Positions 1 through 8,381 of a stretch of DNA of 33,255 nucleotides are shown piece after piece. A program made the position numbers and the translations under genes. The notes beneath the pieces were generated by a model. That model was not told where the DNA came from. It saw only the letters and a program-made list of their open reading frames with translations, and ran no database searches. Source of the DNA: an uncultured Parasphingopyxis sp. (lineage in GTDB: Bacteria; Pseudomonadota; Alphaproteobacteria; Sphingomonadales; Sphingomonadaceae); contig CAJQMX010000037.1 in the NCBI GenBank assembly GCA_905479515.1, forward strand, positions 1 through 33,255, read 5' to 3'. Each line of letters starts with the position of its first letter. Position 1 is the first letter of the stretch.

Positions 1-552
1 CACGGTTCGGTCCCACGTCCGCGCCGCAGGCACGAAGAAGAAGCCGAGTTCGCGGATCAGACGGGCAGGAAGCGGAGTCGCCGTCTCGTCGTCAAACACA
101 TCGCCGACGCTATCGTCGTCGTGGAAATAGCGCAAAGTCTCCATCTCCAGCGAGGGCCGATGGAACCGCGCCGAGAAGGCAATCTGGCAGGCGAGCTTCC
201 ATGCCGGATCGGTACGGGCGGGATGGACCGTGTCGTTCGCCTCGTTCCACCATTTGACGATGCCCCTGTCGGCCCGGAACCAGTCGGAATGCTGGGCCGG
301 ATCGTCGTCGTGGAACCCGATCACCGTTGCGGTCAGCCGAATGCGATCAGCAGGTTGCGGATTGCTGCCGTGGAAGTCATGCTCGGTCAAAGAGCGGATC
401 ATCCGGTCGCGGCCGAACAAGAGCGCCAGCGCCTCGATCACCGTGGTCTTGCCGCAGTTATTCGCACCGACGAGCACCGTGTGCGGAGAGAAACGGACTA
501 TGCCGTTTTGCACGCCCCGAAAATTCTCGATCTTAAGGCTGGCGATCTCCAT
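1..552 (-). CDS. OLD-family ATP-dependent endonuclease-like ATPase, N-terminal part (3' end beyond window)
   Basis: The reading frame is open from the ATG at 552 to the window edge (184 codons, no stop), preceded by a purine-rich CAGGGGG ribosome site. The N-terminus has the SMC/RecF/OLD pattern: IENFRGV at about residues 8-14, then a Walker A motif GANNCGKTT at about residues 33-41, followed by EALALLFG. These are typical of OLD (overcoming lysogenization defect) ATPases, whose C-terminal half normally carries a Toprim nuclease domain; that half lies outside the window, so nuclease activity is not shown. The gene is divergent from the operon starting at 769, with about 216 bp between the starts. 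OLD proteins occur alone or in defence systems such as Gabija; no GajB-type helicase is visible in this window. Another RecF-like or PtuA-like ATPase is the main alternative. Confidence 0.85.
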   Translation of the reverse strand, partial: MEIASLKIENFRGVQNGIVRFSPHTVLVGANNCGKTTVIEALALLFGRDRMIRSLTEHDFHGSNPQPADRIRLTATVIGFHDDDPAQHSDWFRADRGIVKWWNEANDTVHPARTDPAWKLACQIAFSARFHRPSLEMETLRYFHDDDSVGDVFDDETATPLPARLIRELGFFFVPAARTWDRTV

Positions 553-768
553 TGTATCCCCCTGCTATCGATCGGATAGTTATTGGAAATGTATCAGGCT
601 GTCAGCAAGAGATCGATCTTCGGCATGCCAACGATTGCATTCCGCCATAAAGGCATCGCCAACAAAGCACTATAAGGATCGAAGTGCGATTCAGGTACCG
701 ATCGAATATCTCGTCGGTAGAGCACTAAAATAATGCATTTTGGAGACCGGCCGGTGTAACATGGAGTG
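553..768. promoter_or_regulatory. Divergent intergenic region between OLD-like gene and defence-type operon
   Basis: About 216 bp separate two divergent start codons and should hold both promoters. A near-palindrome CTATCGATCGGATAG (565-579) sits just upstream of the OLD-like gene's ribosome site and could be a small operator. No confident -35/-10 pair was identified. Confidence 0.4.
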
Positions 769-3168
769 ATGTCAGTTACCCAAACCACAGTCGGCAAGAC
801 CGAAACCGACCTTGAAGTCCACGCGAACTCCGCCCTACGGATTGCTTTACCCTGGCTCGACGTCGCTGCGATAAAACATCAACTGACCTTCTCGTTTAAA
901 CTGGGCCACAAGACGGTCGAGATTAACGGCGCCAAAGTCTCCAGCCGGCGCGGCCGGCTCGATATGCTGATTGAAAGCGCCGGCAAGCGACTGGCGATTC
1001 TCGAGCTGAAGAAACCGGGGCAGCCGCTCCACGCAGACGATGTTGACCAGGGTCTATCCTACGCCCGCGTGCTTCATCCCAGACCCCCGATCGTGATTGT
1101 CTCGAACGGAACCGAGACCCGCACCTATGCGACCGAAACAGGCGATCTTCTGAAGGACGGGCTGCCGAATGAGCAGGCCTTCGCCGCGTTGATGGATGCC
1201 GCGATGGCGAATGCCCACGCCGGTCTGCAAGATGCCATCGCAACGCTCATGGCGCCGGGCTCGGCCGTCTGGATGGCCGTCATCCGGGCCGCGACCGAGC
1301 AGACGCTCGACGAGCTGACCGGCGGCTGGAGCGATGTCCGCACGCCGTTCACGCCCGACTTTCACATCTCGCGCAAGGCATCGTCTGAGGCGATGACGGT
1401 TCTGCGCGGCACGCGCCGCGTCATCGCGATCGAGGGGGCCCCCTTGATCGGCAAGAGCCATGTCCTGCGCGAGCTTGCAACCGGCACGACCGCGTCGGAC
1501 GAGATAGCGGTGCTCCTCGTCGAGGCGTCGGGTACCGCCGCGATCGGGATCGCGGACGAGGTCGCCCGGCTCCTGTCCGGGGCGGTCGGCTGGCGCATTT
1601 CGGCCGACGAAGCGCGGCGCTGGCTCGAGCGGCTTGCGACATCCGATGGTCCGCAGCTTGTGATCGCCATCGATGGCCTGGGCCTCGAGCATGACGGCAT
1701 CCGCCGTGAACTCGAAGCGCTGTCGGCTCAATCGATGGGGCCGAAGGTGAAATTCGTAGTCGAGGCCGACACTTCGGTGGTCGACCGTCTATGGAAGGGT
1801 GTGACGCGGCGTAAAGACACCGTCTTCGCCCGTCGAGGCAAGCGTATTCTGGTCGATCGGCTCGACGACGAGGAATTTGACCAGGCGCTTAGGGTGCTGC
1901 AGCGGCATGACGTGACCTTCATGCATGGCGCCGACAGGGCCGATGAATATCGCCAACCCTGGTTGCTGCGATCGATGGCGGCCAGCGTTGTCGAATCGCC
2001 GGAGAGGACCAGTGGCATGACGGCAATCCTGCCGCCTCTGCTAAGCCTCGACCTGTTCCGCTATACCCGCGCTCACTTCATTCAGGATGAACTCGCTGAA
2101 CAGGCGGCGACCTTCGCGCGCGCGGTGCTTGATGATTATGGCCGGGGCGATCGGCCCAACGACGTCATTCTGCGATCGATGCACAGCTTCATGGTTCGCA
2201 GGGCGACGATGCGCGACCACGCCGATAGCGAGGAACTGGCGGCGATGGTGCAGTCTGGCCTAACTGGAACTGCGCTCGACATCGGCAATCGACCTCTCGT
2301 CACCGGGCGCATTCCCGAACTGATCGCATCCGAACTCGCGCGGCAGATCGCCGAGGAATTGGCTGAGCGCATGGGTGACGATGAGGCGGATGGCGACGAG
2401 GACGCCGCTGACTGGCTGGTCGCGACGACCACGCGGCTGCCCTTTGGAGATGTGATCGGCGCGCAAGCGCTGGTCGATCTCTTTTCATGGCGCAACGGCA
2501 TCTCGGTCGCTTTCTTGAACAGGTTGCTCCAGCGGGCGCCGAAGGTCCGGCCCCTGAAGCCCGGTACGCGCGCTGTGGCCTGGATGCCGAGTGTCGGCCA
2601 ACTCAACATGGTAACTCGTGCCGACGGCGTGACGGTGATCAAGATGCCCGGTTGGAGCGAGGGCGTCGAATTGTCCGCCGATGAAGGTGCAGTGACTTAT
2701 GCCGACCTCGACGCTTGGCTGATTCTCTCGCACCTCGCCAGCGTCCGGATCGGCGCGGTTGCTACAGTTGACGAGCGGATCGTCGGTCTCGTGGATCCCG
2801 CAATCCTGGCGCTAGTCGGAACCAGTCCAATCCTTTTGCGCCGCGAGCCGGAAGATGTCGGACGCTCCGGCCACCACACACATGACGGCCCCGACGGTGC
2901 CCAGCTAGCCTGCCGGACAGACGGGATCATCGAACCGGTCACCTTCTCGCTACTGCGCTTTCTTGAGCGGGAACGAGGCAATGCCGACGAGTGGCTCCAA
3001 GAGGCTTGTGAAGACGGTTCGGCCCCGTTCTTGAACCGCCTCTCGCACGCCCTGGCCGTGCTCGCCGGGATGAGCCCGAATGCGTCGCGGGCGAAATGGG
3101 CGAAGTCACGGCTCAACACATTGGTGAACCCGGCCCTGAAAAAGGCCCTTTCATCGACCGTGGGCTAG
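769..3168 (+). CDS. HsdR-N-like nuclease fused to STAND-like P-loop NTPase (putative defence protein)
   Basis: A 799-residue protein from the ATG at 769; a GTG at 766 is also possible, and no strong ribosome site decides. Residues about 1-165 resemble the N-terminal endonuclease domain of type I restriction HsdR: RLDMLIES with D65, LAILELKK with E79-x-K81, and a following QGLSY that fits the QxxxY motif (Q94, Y98). A P-loop NTPase follows, with Walker A GAPLIGKS at 223-230 and a Walker B-like LVIAIDGLG with D302. The roughly 450-residue C-terminal part has no motif I recognise and could be a sensor. Nuclease effector plus NTPase plus C-terminal sensor is the general layout of Avs/STAND defence proteins, but this one is shorter than typical Avs proteins and has no helicase motifs of a true HsdR. 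First gene of a three-gene operon, 8 bp before the next start. Nuclease and NTPase calls are from motifs; the defence role is inferred. Confidence 0.75.
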   Translation: MSVTQTTVGKTETDLEVHANSALRIALPWLDVAAIKHQLTFSFKLGHKTVEINGAKVSSRRGRLDMLIESAGKRLAILELKKPGQPLHADDVDQGLSYARVLHPRPPIVIVSNGTETRTYATETGDLLKDGLPNEQAFAALMDAAMANAHAGLQDAIATLMAPGSAVWMAVIRAATEQTLDELTGGWSDVRTPFTPDFHISRKASSEAMTVLRGTRRVIAIEGAPLIGKSHVLRELATGTTASDEIAVLLVEASGTAAIGIADEVARLLSGAVGWRISADEARRWLERLATSDGPQLVIAIDGLGLEHDGIRRELEALSAQSMGPKVKFVVEADTSVVDRLWKGVTRRKDTVFARRGKRILVDRLDDEEFDQALRVLQRHDVTFMHGADRADEYRQPWLLRSMAASVVESPERTSGMTAILPPLLSLDLFRYTRAHFIQDELAEQAATFARAVLDDYGRGDRPNDVILRSMHSFMVRRATMRDHADSEELAAMVQSGLTGTALDIGNRPLVTGRIPELIASELARQIAEELAERMGDDEADGDEDAADWLVATTTRLPFGDVIGAQALVDLFSWRNGISVAFLNRLLQRAPKVRPLKPGTRAVAWMPSVGQLNMVTRADGVTVIKMPGWSEGVELSADEGAVTYADLDAWLILSHLASVRIGAVATVDERIVGLVDPAILALVGTSPILLRREPEDVGRSGHHTHDGPDGAQLACRTDGIIEPVTFSLLRFLERERGNADEWLQEACEDGSAPFLNRLSHALAVLAGMSPNASRAKWAKSRLNTLVNPALKKALSSTVG

Positions 3169-3176
3169 CGCGTGAT

Positions 3177-4787
3177 ATGTCGACCTTTCCCCCACTCCCC
3201 GATGATATGCCCGAGCATCTCAAAGTGCTCGTGGAAGATTTGGATCGGCGCCAGCAGGCTTTCGATACGGAATGGCCAAAGGTCATGGAATTGCGTCGCC
3301 GATATTTCATCGAGCGGACCGAAGCTGCCAAGCTGGAAATGGAAGCGGCGATCGAGCGCGCGCAACGGGCCCGTGTAGATCTCGATGCCGCGGTCGCGGC
3401 CACGTTCGAGGCCGCCGGGATCGATCCAGAAGCACTTGCTGAAGACAGAGAGCCTGTCGGCGACCCTTTCCCGAGGCTCAGTCGCGCATCAATCGTGGAC
3501 GAGGCACCGGCCGCGACTGCTTATGTCGAGGACCATCTGCCCGAGGCAATCGAATTCATCGAACGTCATGCGCCCAACGGCTGGTTCGAGCAAGAACCTG
3601 CCGACCTTTTTCGCTTTTCATCGGTAGCCGATGAACAGCCCATCTCAATTGTTAAGGGTGTGCGAGTGGAAAGCGAACACCCGAAGGGACACCGACTTCG
3701 CCAAGCCATGACATTAGCGAAGGACTATCTCGCCAACGACCCGCGCTACGACCACTTCGGCGGCGCGCTGGCCGTAACCCAACTCGCCCAGCTCGGGCGG
3801 CGGATCGAGGCGCTGCGGGCAGTCGGTGGTTCCCAAGAGAGGATCGACGCCCTCTATTCCGGCGCTGAGACCGATGCGACCATGTTCGAACTTCTCGTGG
3901 CAGCGGCTTGCTCAGCGAAAGGTCGCGCCATGGTTTTCGTCAAACCAACGAGTGCCAAATCGCCCGATCTGCGCTGCACCGACGCATTTAACATGGTCGT
4001 CGAGTGCAAGCGCAGCGCGGCGCTGACAATCTATGAAATGGGTGAGGAAGCGAGGATGCGCGACCTGTTTCAACTGCTTCGGGCTGGTGCGATGGCGCGC
4101 GGTCAATTTGGCACTTACGAAGTCGAATTATCGGTGGAGTCTAGCGAGATCGATGTCGCGGATATAGCCATGACGTGCTTACGTCAGCGGCTAGCCGCGC
4201 ATCCTGAGCGGCCGCTCGCTTATCCGTGGGGCAGCGCCGCGTTTCGGTCATTGCCACGTCGAGTCGATCTCGAGGAGGTTACCAAGGCGTACAGCCCGAT
4301 CATGTTGCAAGAAGTCTTCGGATGGAATCTGGAGATGCCGAATTGGGATGGCTTCATCTGCCAAATAGACGGACCGCCCGCCGCTGCCGTAGATGAAGTG
4401 CGCTCGCCGGTGGGGCTCGCCTGGCGCGTCGACGCTGAGGCAGCGATCATCAAGCGGAGCCGGGCACCATTAGGCCTGTTTGCGAAGGCGGTAACGCAAG
4501 TGCCGTGCGGGGAGTTTGGGTTAGTCTATGTCGCTTACCCCGAGGGCGCGCGCTCCGATGTGGCCGACAATCGCACCCACGCGTACATGGAGCGCATCCG
4601 TCAGTGGGAGCATGACGGGGCCATTCGTATTCCCGCCAGCTTCCTCGTGCGCCAGTTTCCTCTGCCAACCGGTCATGGAAATCCGGACATTGTAGAGAAC
4701 ACGATCCGATTCCTAAGCGAGCGAGGCGGCGGCGATGAGTGGATCTTCCGCGAGTATCCAGCCGCCATCTTTACAAGCAAGGATTAG
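3177..4787 (+). CDS. PD-(D/E)xK nuclease-like protein with N-terminal coiled coil
   Basis: A 536-residue protein from the ATG at 3177. The open frame extends back to 3096, but that would overlap the upstream gene by 73 bp, whereas 3177 leaves an 8-bp gap. Residues about 15-80 are charged, alanine-rich and probably coiled-coil. Around residues 236-280 the pattern is FELLVAAAC (E238), KSPDL (P263-D264) and MVVECKRS (E276-x-K278), which fits the E...PD...ExK core of PD-(D/E)xK phosphodiesterases such as restriction or Mrr-like nucleases. The remainder (about 290-536) was not recognised. Second gene of the operon, 4 bp before the next start, implying co-translation with the NTPase and metalloprotease-like genes. 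The nuclease call rests on motif spacing only; a structural fold search would settle it. Confidence 0.65.
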   Translation: MSTFPPLPDDMPEHLKVLVEDLDRRQQAFDTEWPKVMELRRRYFIERTEAAKLEMEAAIERAQRARVDLDAAVAATFEAAGIDPEALAEDREPVGDPFPRLSRASIVDEAPAATAYVEDHLPEAIEFIERHAPNGWFEQEPADLFRFSSVADEQPISIVKGVRVESEHPKGHRLRQAMTLAKDYLANDPRYDHFGGALAVTQLAQLGRRIEALRAVGGSQERIDALYSGAETDATMFELLVAAACSAKGRAMVFVKPTSAKSPDLRCTDAFNMVVECKRSAALTIYEMGEEARMRDLFQLLRAGAMARGQFGTYEVELSVESSEIDVADIAMTCLRQRLAAHPERPLAYPWGSAAFRSLPRRVDLEEVTKAYSPIMLQEVFGWNLEMPNWDGFICQIDGPPAAAVDEVRSPVGLAWRVDAEAAIIKRSRAPLGLFAKAVTQVPCGEFGLVYVAYPEGARSDVADNRTHAYMERIRQWEHDGAIRIPASFLVRQFPLPTGHGNPDIVENTIRFLSERGGGDEWIFREYPAAIFTSKD

Positions 4788-4791
4788 CACG

Positions 4792-6441
4792 ATGCTTCGG
4801 TTTTCCGATCTGGACCCGACCCTGCTCAATCCCGGCAACGATCAAACGGTGTTCAAGGCGACCATCGATGCGCTCGGCACGTACACAACGGAGCATTTCG
4901 TCCTGCGATTGAGCCCCCGAACGCATGAACTGGTTGATGCGATCACAAGGCAAGAAACAGACGGCTATGACACAGCCGAACTGTATCAGGCCTATTCCAC
5001 GTATCTGCATGAAACGATCCACTGGTGGCAACATGTTGGCTCGACTGCAGGCCTGATCCTGAGCCTGGCACAACCTGCGCAAGTGTACGGCAGCATGAAC
5101 TTCCTCGCAGATTTTGCGTGCGAGGTCGGCGCTGTGAAGCCGGTTAAGGCGTGGGCAGATCGCGCTTTGACAGACGGCACGCTTCCCCTCGATTCAGGGC
5201 TCGTTGCCGGCAATATCGCTGTCAACAACGCACTCGATATCAATTACTATAAGCAACTCGCCTTCTTTCCCAAGTCGGTGCTGGAGCATGAGCGCTCGCC
5301 CTTCTTCCTCGGTGTCGGGCACAGCTATCTCAAGGCCTATGGTGACACCGTCAGCGCCATCAACGGCTCATGCGATTTCACTGACGGCCAATTTCCAAAT
5401 CCCAAGAACTGGGATGCGGAAACCCGCCGACTGCATGCCGAGCACAGCGAAGGCTTTCCGTACGGTCCACGGCCGCCCTACGCGGAGATCGGCCTGCACC
5501 ACATCTTTGAAGGCCAGGCCCGCTTCTGCCAGATCCAGTTTCTGGCGTCGGCCGGTGGCCCAGAACTGCTTCAGACCTATCGCGACGATGGCTATTTCGC
5601 GCCGCTCTACCGAGATGCCTTCGAGCTGTTCCTCAAGTTGACGGCCACGCGATGGCCGGAGCGCTACGACGACCCGCTGGTTGGTCTCTTCCTTTTGATC
5701 TGCGATCTGGCGATCAACCCCACGCGCGGTTTTCCGCTGGATATCGAGCATTTCGACGACCTCATCAGCGATGTGGATGCCGGCGCCCGTTTCACGCTTC
5801 TGTGTCTGGCTGCGGCGGAAGCGCCGGAACTTACGAAAGGCGTGCAGACCTATTCCGCCCTCGAATATGATTATATCGCGGGTAAGCTGACCGATCGTTG
5901 CGGATATGACCATCCGCGAGCGGTGCTTGAAGCGGTCGTCCGTCTTCTCGGAGATGGTGGTCCGGTCGATGCGCTGATGGAGGAGCATCGCACATTCGGC
6001 TTCCAGGCCGTGAACACGCCGGTGCGCGTCATGGTGGCGCACTATATTGCTTTCTGTCGCGACAAGTTGAAGCGACCTGAGTTCTTCTGCTGGCCCGGAA
6101 TGTGGCTGGCCGGCGATAAGGCGACGCCAGAGGAGAGCGCCCTCCTTGTCAATCATCTGTCCCTCTTTCAAGACCGAGCCGATACGGAGCAGATCTTTCC
6201 GCGCGCGATGCCTGGCCGCAGTGATCAGAACATCAAAATGCTCGTGCAGACATTCTTTACTGGTATGCTCGTGTACGATCTGGCGCTGCAATGGACCCTG
6301 CAGCCGGGGCCTTTCCGCTACGACTTCAAATGGCTCACCGGGAAGAGCGACAATGCCGCCCTCGTCGCACTCGCCAAGCGCCAGTTCCGACAATATTACG
6401 GAATCGACTGTGATACGTGCAATCTAATCGATCCACCTTAG
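4792..6441 (+). CDS. HExxH zinc metalloprotease-like protein (putative defence operon)
   Basis: A 549-residue protein from the ATG at 4792, chosen because AAGGA at 4779-4783 lies 8 bp upstream; an earlier in-frame start at 4735 would overlap the preceding gene by 53 bp. It has YLHETIHWWQHVG, giving H73-E74-x-x-H77, and a later HHIFEGQARF with E240. This HExxH...E layout is that of gluzincin-type zinc metallopeptidases, where the distal Glu is the third metal ligand. The C-terminus has a CDTC pair that could bind metal or form a disulfide. No signal peptide or membrane segment was seen, so it is probably cytoplasmic. Third and last gene of the operon. A cytoplasmic protease encoded with a nuclease-NTPase could be a cleavage-activated or target-cleaving effector, but this is inference. 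I do not recognise the family from the full sequence. Confidence 0.7.
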   Translation: MLRFSDLDPTLLNPGNDQTVFKATIDALGTYTTEHFVLRLSPRTHELVDAITRQETDGYDTAELYQAYSTYLHETIHWWQHVGSTAGLILSLAQPAQVYGSMNFLADFACEVGAVKPVKAWADRALTDGTLPLDSGLVAGNIAVNNALDINYYKQLAFFPKSVLEHERSPFFLGVGHSYLKAYGDTVSAINGSCDFTDGQFPNPKNWDAETRRLHAEHSEGFPYGPRPPYAEIGLHHIFEGQARFCQIQFLASAGGPELLQTYRDDGYFAPLYRDAFELFLKLTATRWPERYDDPLVGLFLLICDLAINPTRGFPLDIEHFDDLISDVDAGARFTLLCLAAAEAPELTKGVQTYSALEYDYIAGKLTDRCGYDHPRAVLEAVVRLLGDGGPVDALMEEHRTFGFQAVNTPVRVMVAHYIAFCRDKLKRPEFFCWPGMWLAGDKATPEESALLVNHLSLFQDRADTEQIFPRAMPGRSDQNIKMLVQTFFTGMLVYDLALQWTLQPGPFRYDFKWLTGKSDNAALVALAKRQFRQYYGIDCDTCNLIDPP

Positions 6442-6785
6442 ATTTGGTCACAAGTACAGAGTAAACTCATCGGTTGCTTGCCTAGGCGGTTCCGGCTTTC
6501 CGCTTCACGAGCGAAGTGATGATGCTTTCCTGTCAGCGCAGCAGATCGTCTTCCTCATCATTCCCGACCAAATCGAGCCTCCTGATCCGACTTCAGCTTT
6601 AAGGCGCGCCGATCGATCCACCGAATGACCGGGAATAGGGCGCATTGCAGAAGTTCGTTGAATTACTCGGCCCATTTAACGCTTGTCCAAAATTGTAGAC
6701 TGATTGCCCGTCTAAAGCACCGGGCTTCTCCATATTCCAACCTTCCAATCCACGCCTAATGGCAATCAGAGAGGCTAGGTACCTG
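6442..6785. other. Intergenic stretch without recognisable gene
   Basis: About 344 bp between the metalloprotease-like gene and a small minus-strand gene. No coding signal, tRNA or clear terminator hairpin was seen. It may be decayed coding sequence at the border of the defence-like block. Confidence 0.4.
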
Positions 6786-6998
6786 CTAATCCCGGCTGCG
6801 GCGAACGACGACCGATGCCGCTTCCGCCAGCGCTAAAAGATCGAGACCGGCCCGGCGCAGTCGCCGGCAACGTTGGGCTTGCTTGATACGGTCGTCGGTC
6901 AGTCGCTCCACCAGCTCGGGATGGATATCTTCGACCAGGATCGCCGCACGATCAAACAGCCCGGTCAAAGCCATTTGCGTTGTCTCTTGATCAATCAT
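6786..6998 (-). CDS. Small hypothetical protein (70 aa)
   Basis: The start chosen is the ATG at 6998, because GGAGAGGAA lies just upstream; a longer frame begins at 7058. The product is charged and predicted largely helical (MIDQETTQMALTGLFDRAAI at the N-terminus, arginine-rich C-terminus), with no signal peptide or known motif. It follows the lipoprotein gene on the same strand by about 93 bp and could be co-transcribed with it. No function can be assigned. Confidence 0.5.
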   Translation of the reverse strand: MIDQETTQMALTGLFDRAAILVEDIHPELVERLTDDRIKQAQRCRRLRRAGLDLLALAEAASVVVRRSRD

Positions 6999-7091
6999 CG
7001 GTATTCCTCTCCGATGTCCCATCAGGCGTGGAATGCGCGCGAAGTCCATAACCATCATTGTAGAAACCGGGATCCTAATGTCCCCGTATTC

Positions 7092-7490
7092 CTATGGATT
7101 GAACGACCGCCTGTCCCGGCAGCGTATATGTCCGAGCGATGCCGATCTGAAATTCTCGCCCGAATTGACTTTGACGATATCAACGATGCGCACATGTGTA
7201 TCCGGTTCAAGTGCGTCATGAAGCGCCAGAAGTTCGCATATATAGTTGGCGTAACCGATCCGGCTTGTGCCATTGTCGAACACGCCGATCTGCCACTGAA
7301 CCGCAGTATCTGGCTGGTAGGTCAAATCGACGATGTTCGGTTCCTGATCAAGAGCCAATCGCGCAGCGGACACCGCTTCGGCAGATGGCCCAGCATGCGC
7401 CTCATTATGGACTTCGGTTTGGCGATAGGCTGCATCGTCACAGGCACCCACGAGGAAACCGAGAATCCAAGGACTGCAAAGCGCCGTCAT
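7092..7490 (-). CDS. Putative lipoprotein, unknown function (132 aa)
   Basis: The start at ATG 7490 gives a short hydrophobic leader ending LVGAC, a plausible lipobox with the lipidated cysteine at residue 17. The open frame extends upstream to 7625, but the extra 45 residues lack signal-peptide character. The mature part contains NIVDLTYQPDTAVQWQIG and RIGYANYICELL and shows no enzyme motif I know. Lipidation predicts anchoring to a membrane from the periplasm. The neighbours are the small gene at 6786-6998 and a divergent XRE regulator. Confidence 0.55.
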   Translation of the reverse strand: MTALCSPWILGFLVGACDDAAYRQTEVHNEAHAGPSAEAVSAARLALDQEPNIVDLTYQPDTAVQWQIGVFDNGTSRIGYANYICELLALHDALEPDTHVRIVDIVKVNSGENFRSASLGHIRCRDRRSFNP

Positions 7491-7754
7491 TTTTGAGGCC
7501 TCAATCTGCAATACTTTCCATCTGCCAGCCAGGGGGCTGAGGCTAGCAGAGGTCGTTAACGAGCCCGGTTGCCTGGCCCTCAGGCCACATTGCCCATCGG
7601 CACTACTGCTTCTTTTGAACTCCATCTGACTCGCTCCCTGTCCTCAAATGTCGACTATAAGTAACAGGGATAACGCTTGCTGCAGGAACGAAGTCAAGAT
7701 GAATTGTCACTGATCGTCTGTAGATTCATCGTATGAATCTGGCCTACTGCGCTC

Positions 7755-7964
7755 GTGGAAATACGAGAACGCCTAGCCCGGAATCTGAGACGATTTCGCA
7801 AGCAGAAAGAATGGTCCCAGGAGCAGCTCGCGTTTGAGGCGGACATCCATCGGACTTATATTTCGGACCTGGAACGATGCGCCCGCAATCCGTCGATCAC
7901 GCTGATAGAGAAGCTTGCCAAACCACTCGGGGTGACAGCATCCGATCTTTTGGCAGGGCCTTGA
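7755..7964 (+). CDS. XRE-family helix-turn-helix transcriptional regulator (69 aa)
   Basis: A single Cro/C1-type HTH domain fills the protein: RLARNLRRFRKQKEWSQEQL, FEADIHRTYISDLERCARNP, then ITLIEKLAKPLGVTASDLL. The pattern GxSQExLAxxAxxxxxYISxxERGxRNP is the XRE hallmark. An in-frame stop at 7734 rules out an upstream start, so the GTG at 7755 is the likely start. It is divergent from the lipoprotein gene at 7092-7490. Single-domain XRE proteins of this size usually act as repressors in mobile or accessory DNA. No link to the catabolic genes is evident. Confidence 0.85.
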   Translation: MEIRERLARNLRRFRKQKEWSQEQLAFEADIHRTYISDLERCARNPSITLIEKLAKPLGVTASDLLAGP

Positions 7965-8381
7965 TGAAGCGGTAGCCGTCAGGCAACGCACCAAATAATG
8001 TAAGCATTGAATCTCGTTTTTCATCGCGATCAGCGAGACGGGGAACTTGTGCGCTCCACCATTTCTATGAGCATGACAAACACGTTTCCAGTTGTTCGCG
8101 AGGATCGGCGTCGACTTTTCAGGCGGAAGAATCGCACCAGCCAATGTATCGGCGAGAGCGAGAGATGCAGCGTTTCAAATCGCTTGGATCTGCACGACTT
8201 CTCCTCAATTTTCAGTCGGCTATGGCATCTCGCGCGCCGAACGGCTTGTTCTCGGCACGATGTCGAAGATGGTACCACTCAAAATATGGTGGCCGCCTTG
8301 GTCAAGTCGACCGTCATGAATAGCGCCGGGATAATTTGGCATTTCCATACTATCGTCAGCCAGCATTAATTTGCGTTACCT
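7965..8381. other. Intergenic stretch, possible decayed coding sequence
   Basis: About 417 bp between the XRE gene and the SnoaL-like gene. Overlapping short frames exist on both strands (for example about 8092-8319 on the plus strand), but none has a ribosome site, family motif or convincing composition. This is the left border of the catabolic block and may contain remnants of a displaced gene. Confidence 0.4.

Noticed and set aside
1..552. Gabija system (GajA)
   Set aside because: Only the N-terminal ATPase part is visible and no GajB-type UvrD helicase gene is present on the visible side.
121..579. Plus-strand open frames of 152 and 167 residues over 121-733
   Set aside because: They lie opposite the OLD-like ATPase gene, whose minus-strand frame has clear motifs and a ribosome site; the plus-strand proteins show no family features.
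1054..1731. 225-residue minus-strand open frame
   Set aside because: Antisense to the nuclease-NTPase gene and lacking motifs or a ribosome site.
5368..6393. 341-residue minus-strand open frame
   Set aside because: Antisense to the metalloprotease-like gene; arginine/glutamate-rich shadow without motifs, caused by GC-rich codon structure.
8092..8319. Possible small gene in the gap before the SnoaL-like gene
   Set aside because: No ribosome site, no recognisable domain, and competing frames on both strands; noted only as possible remnant.
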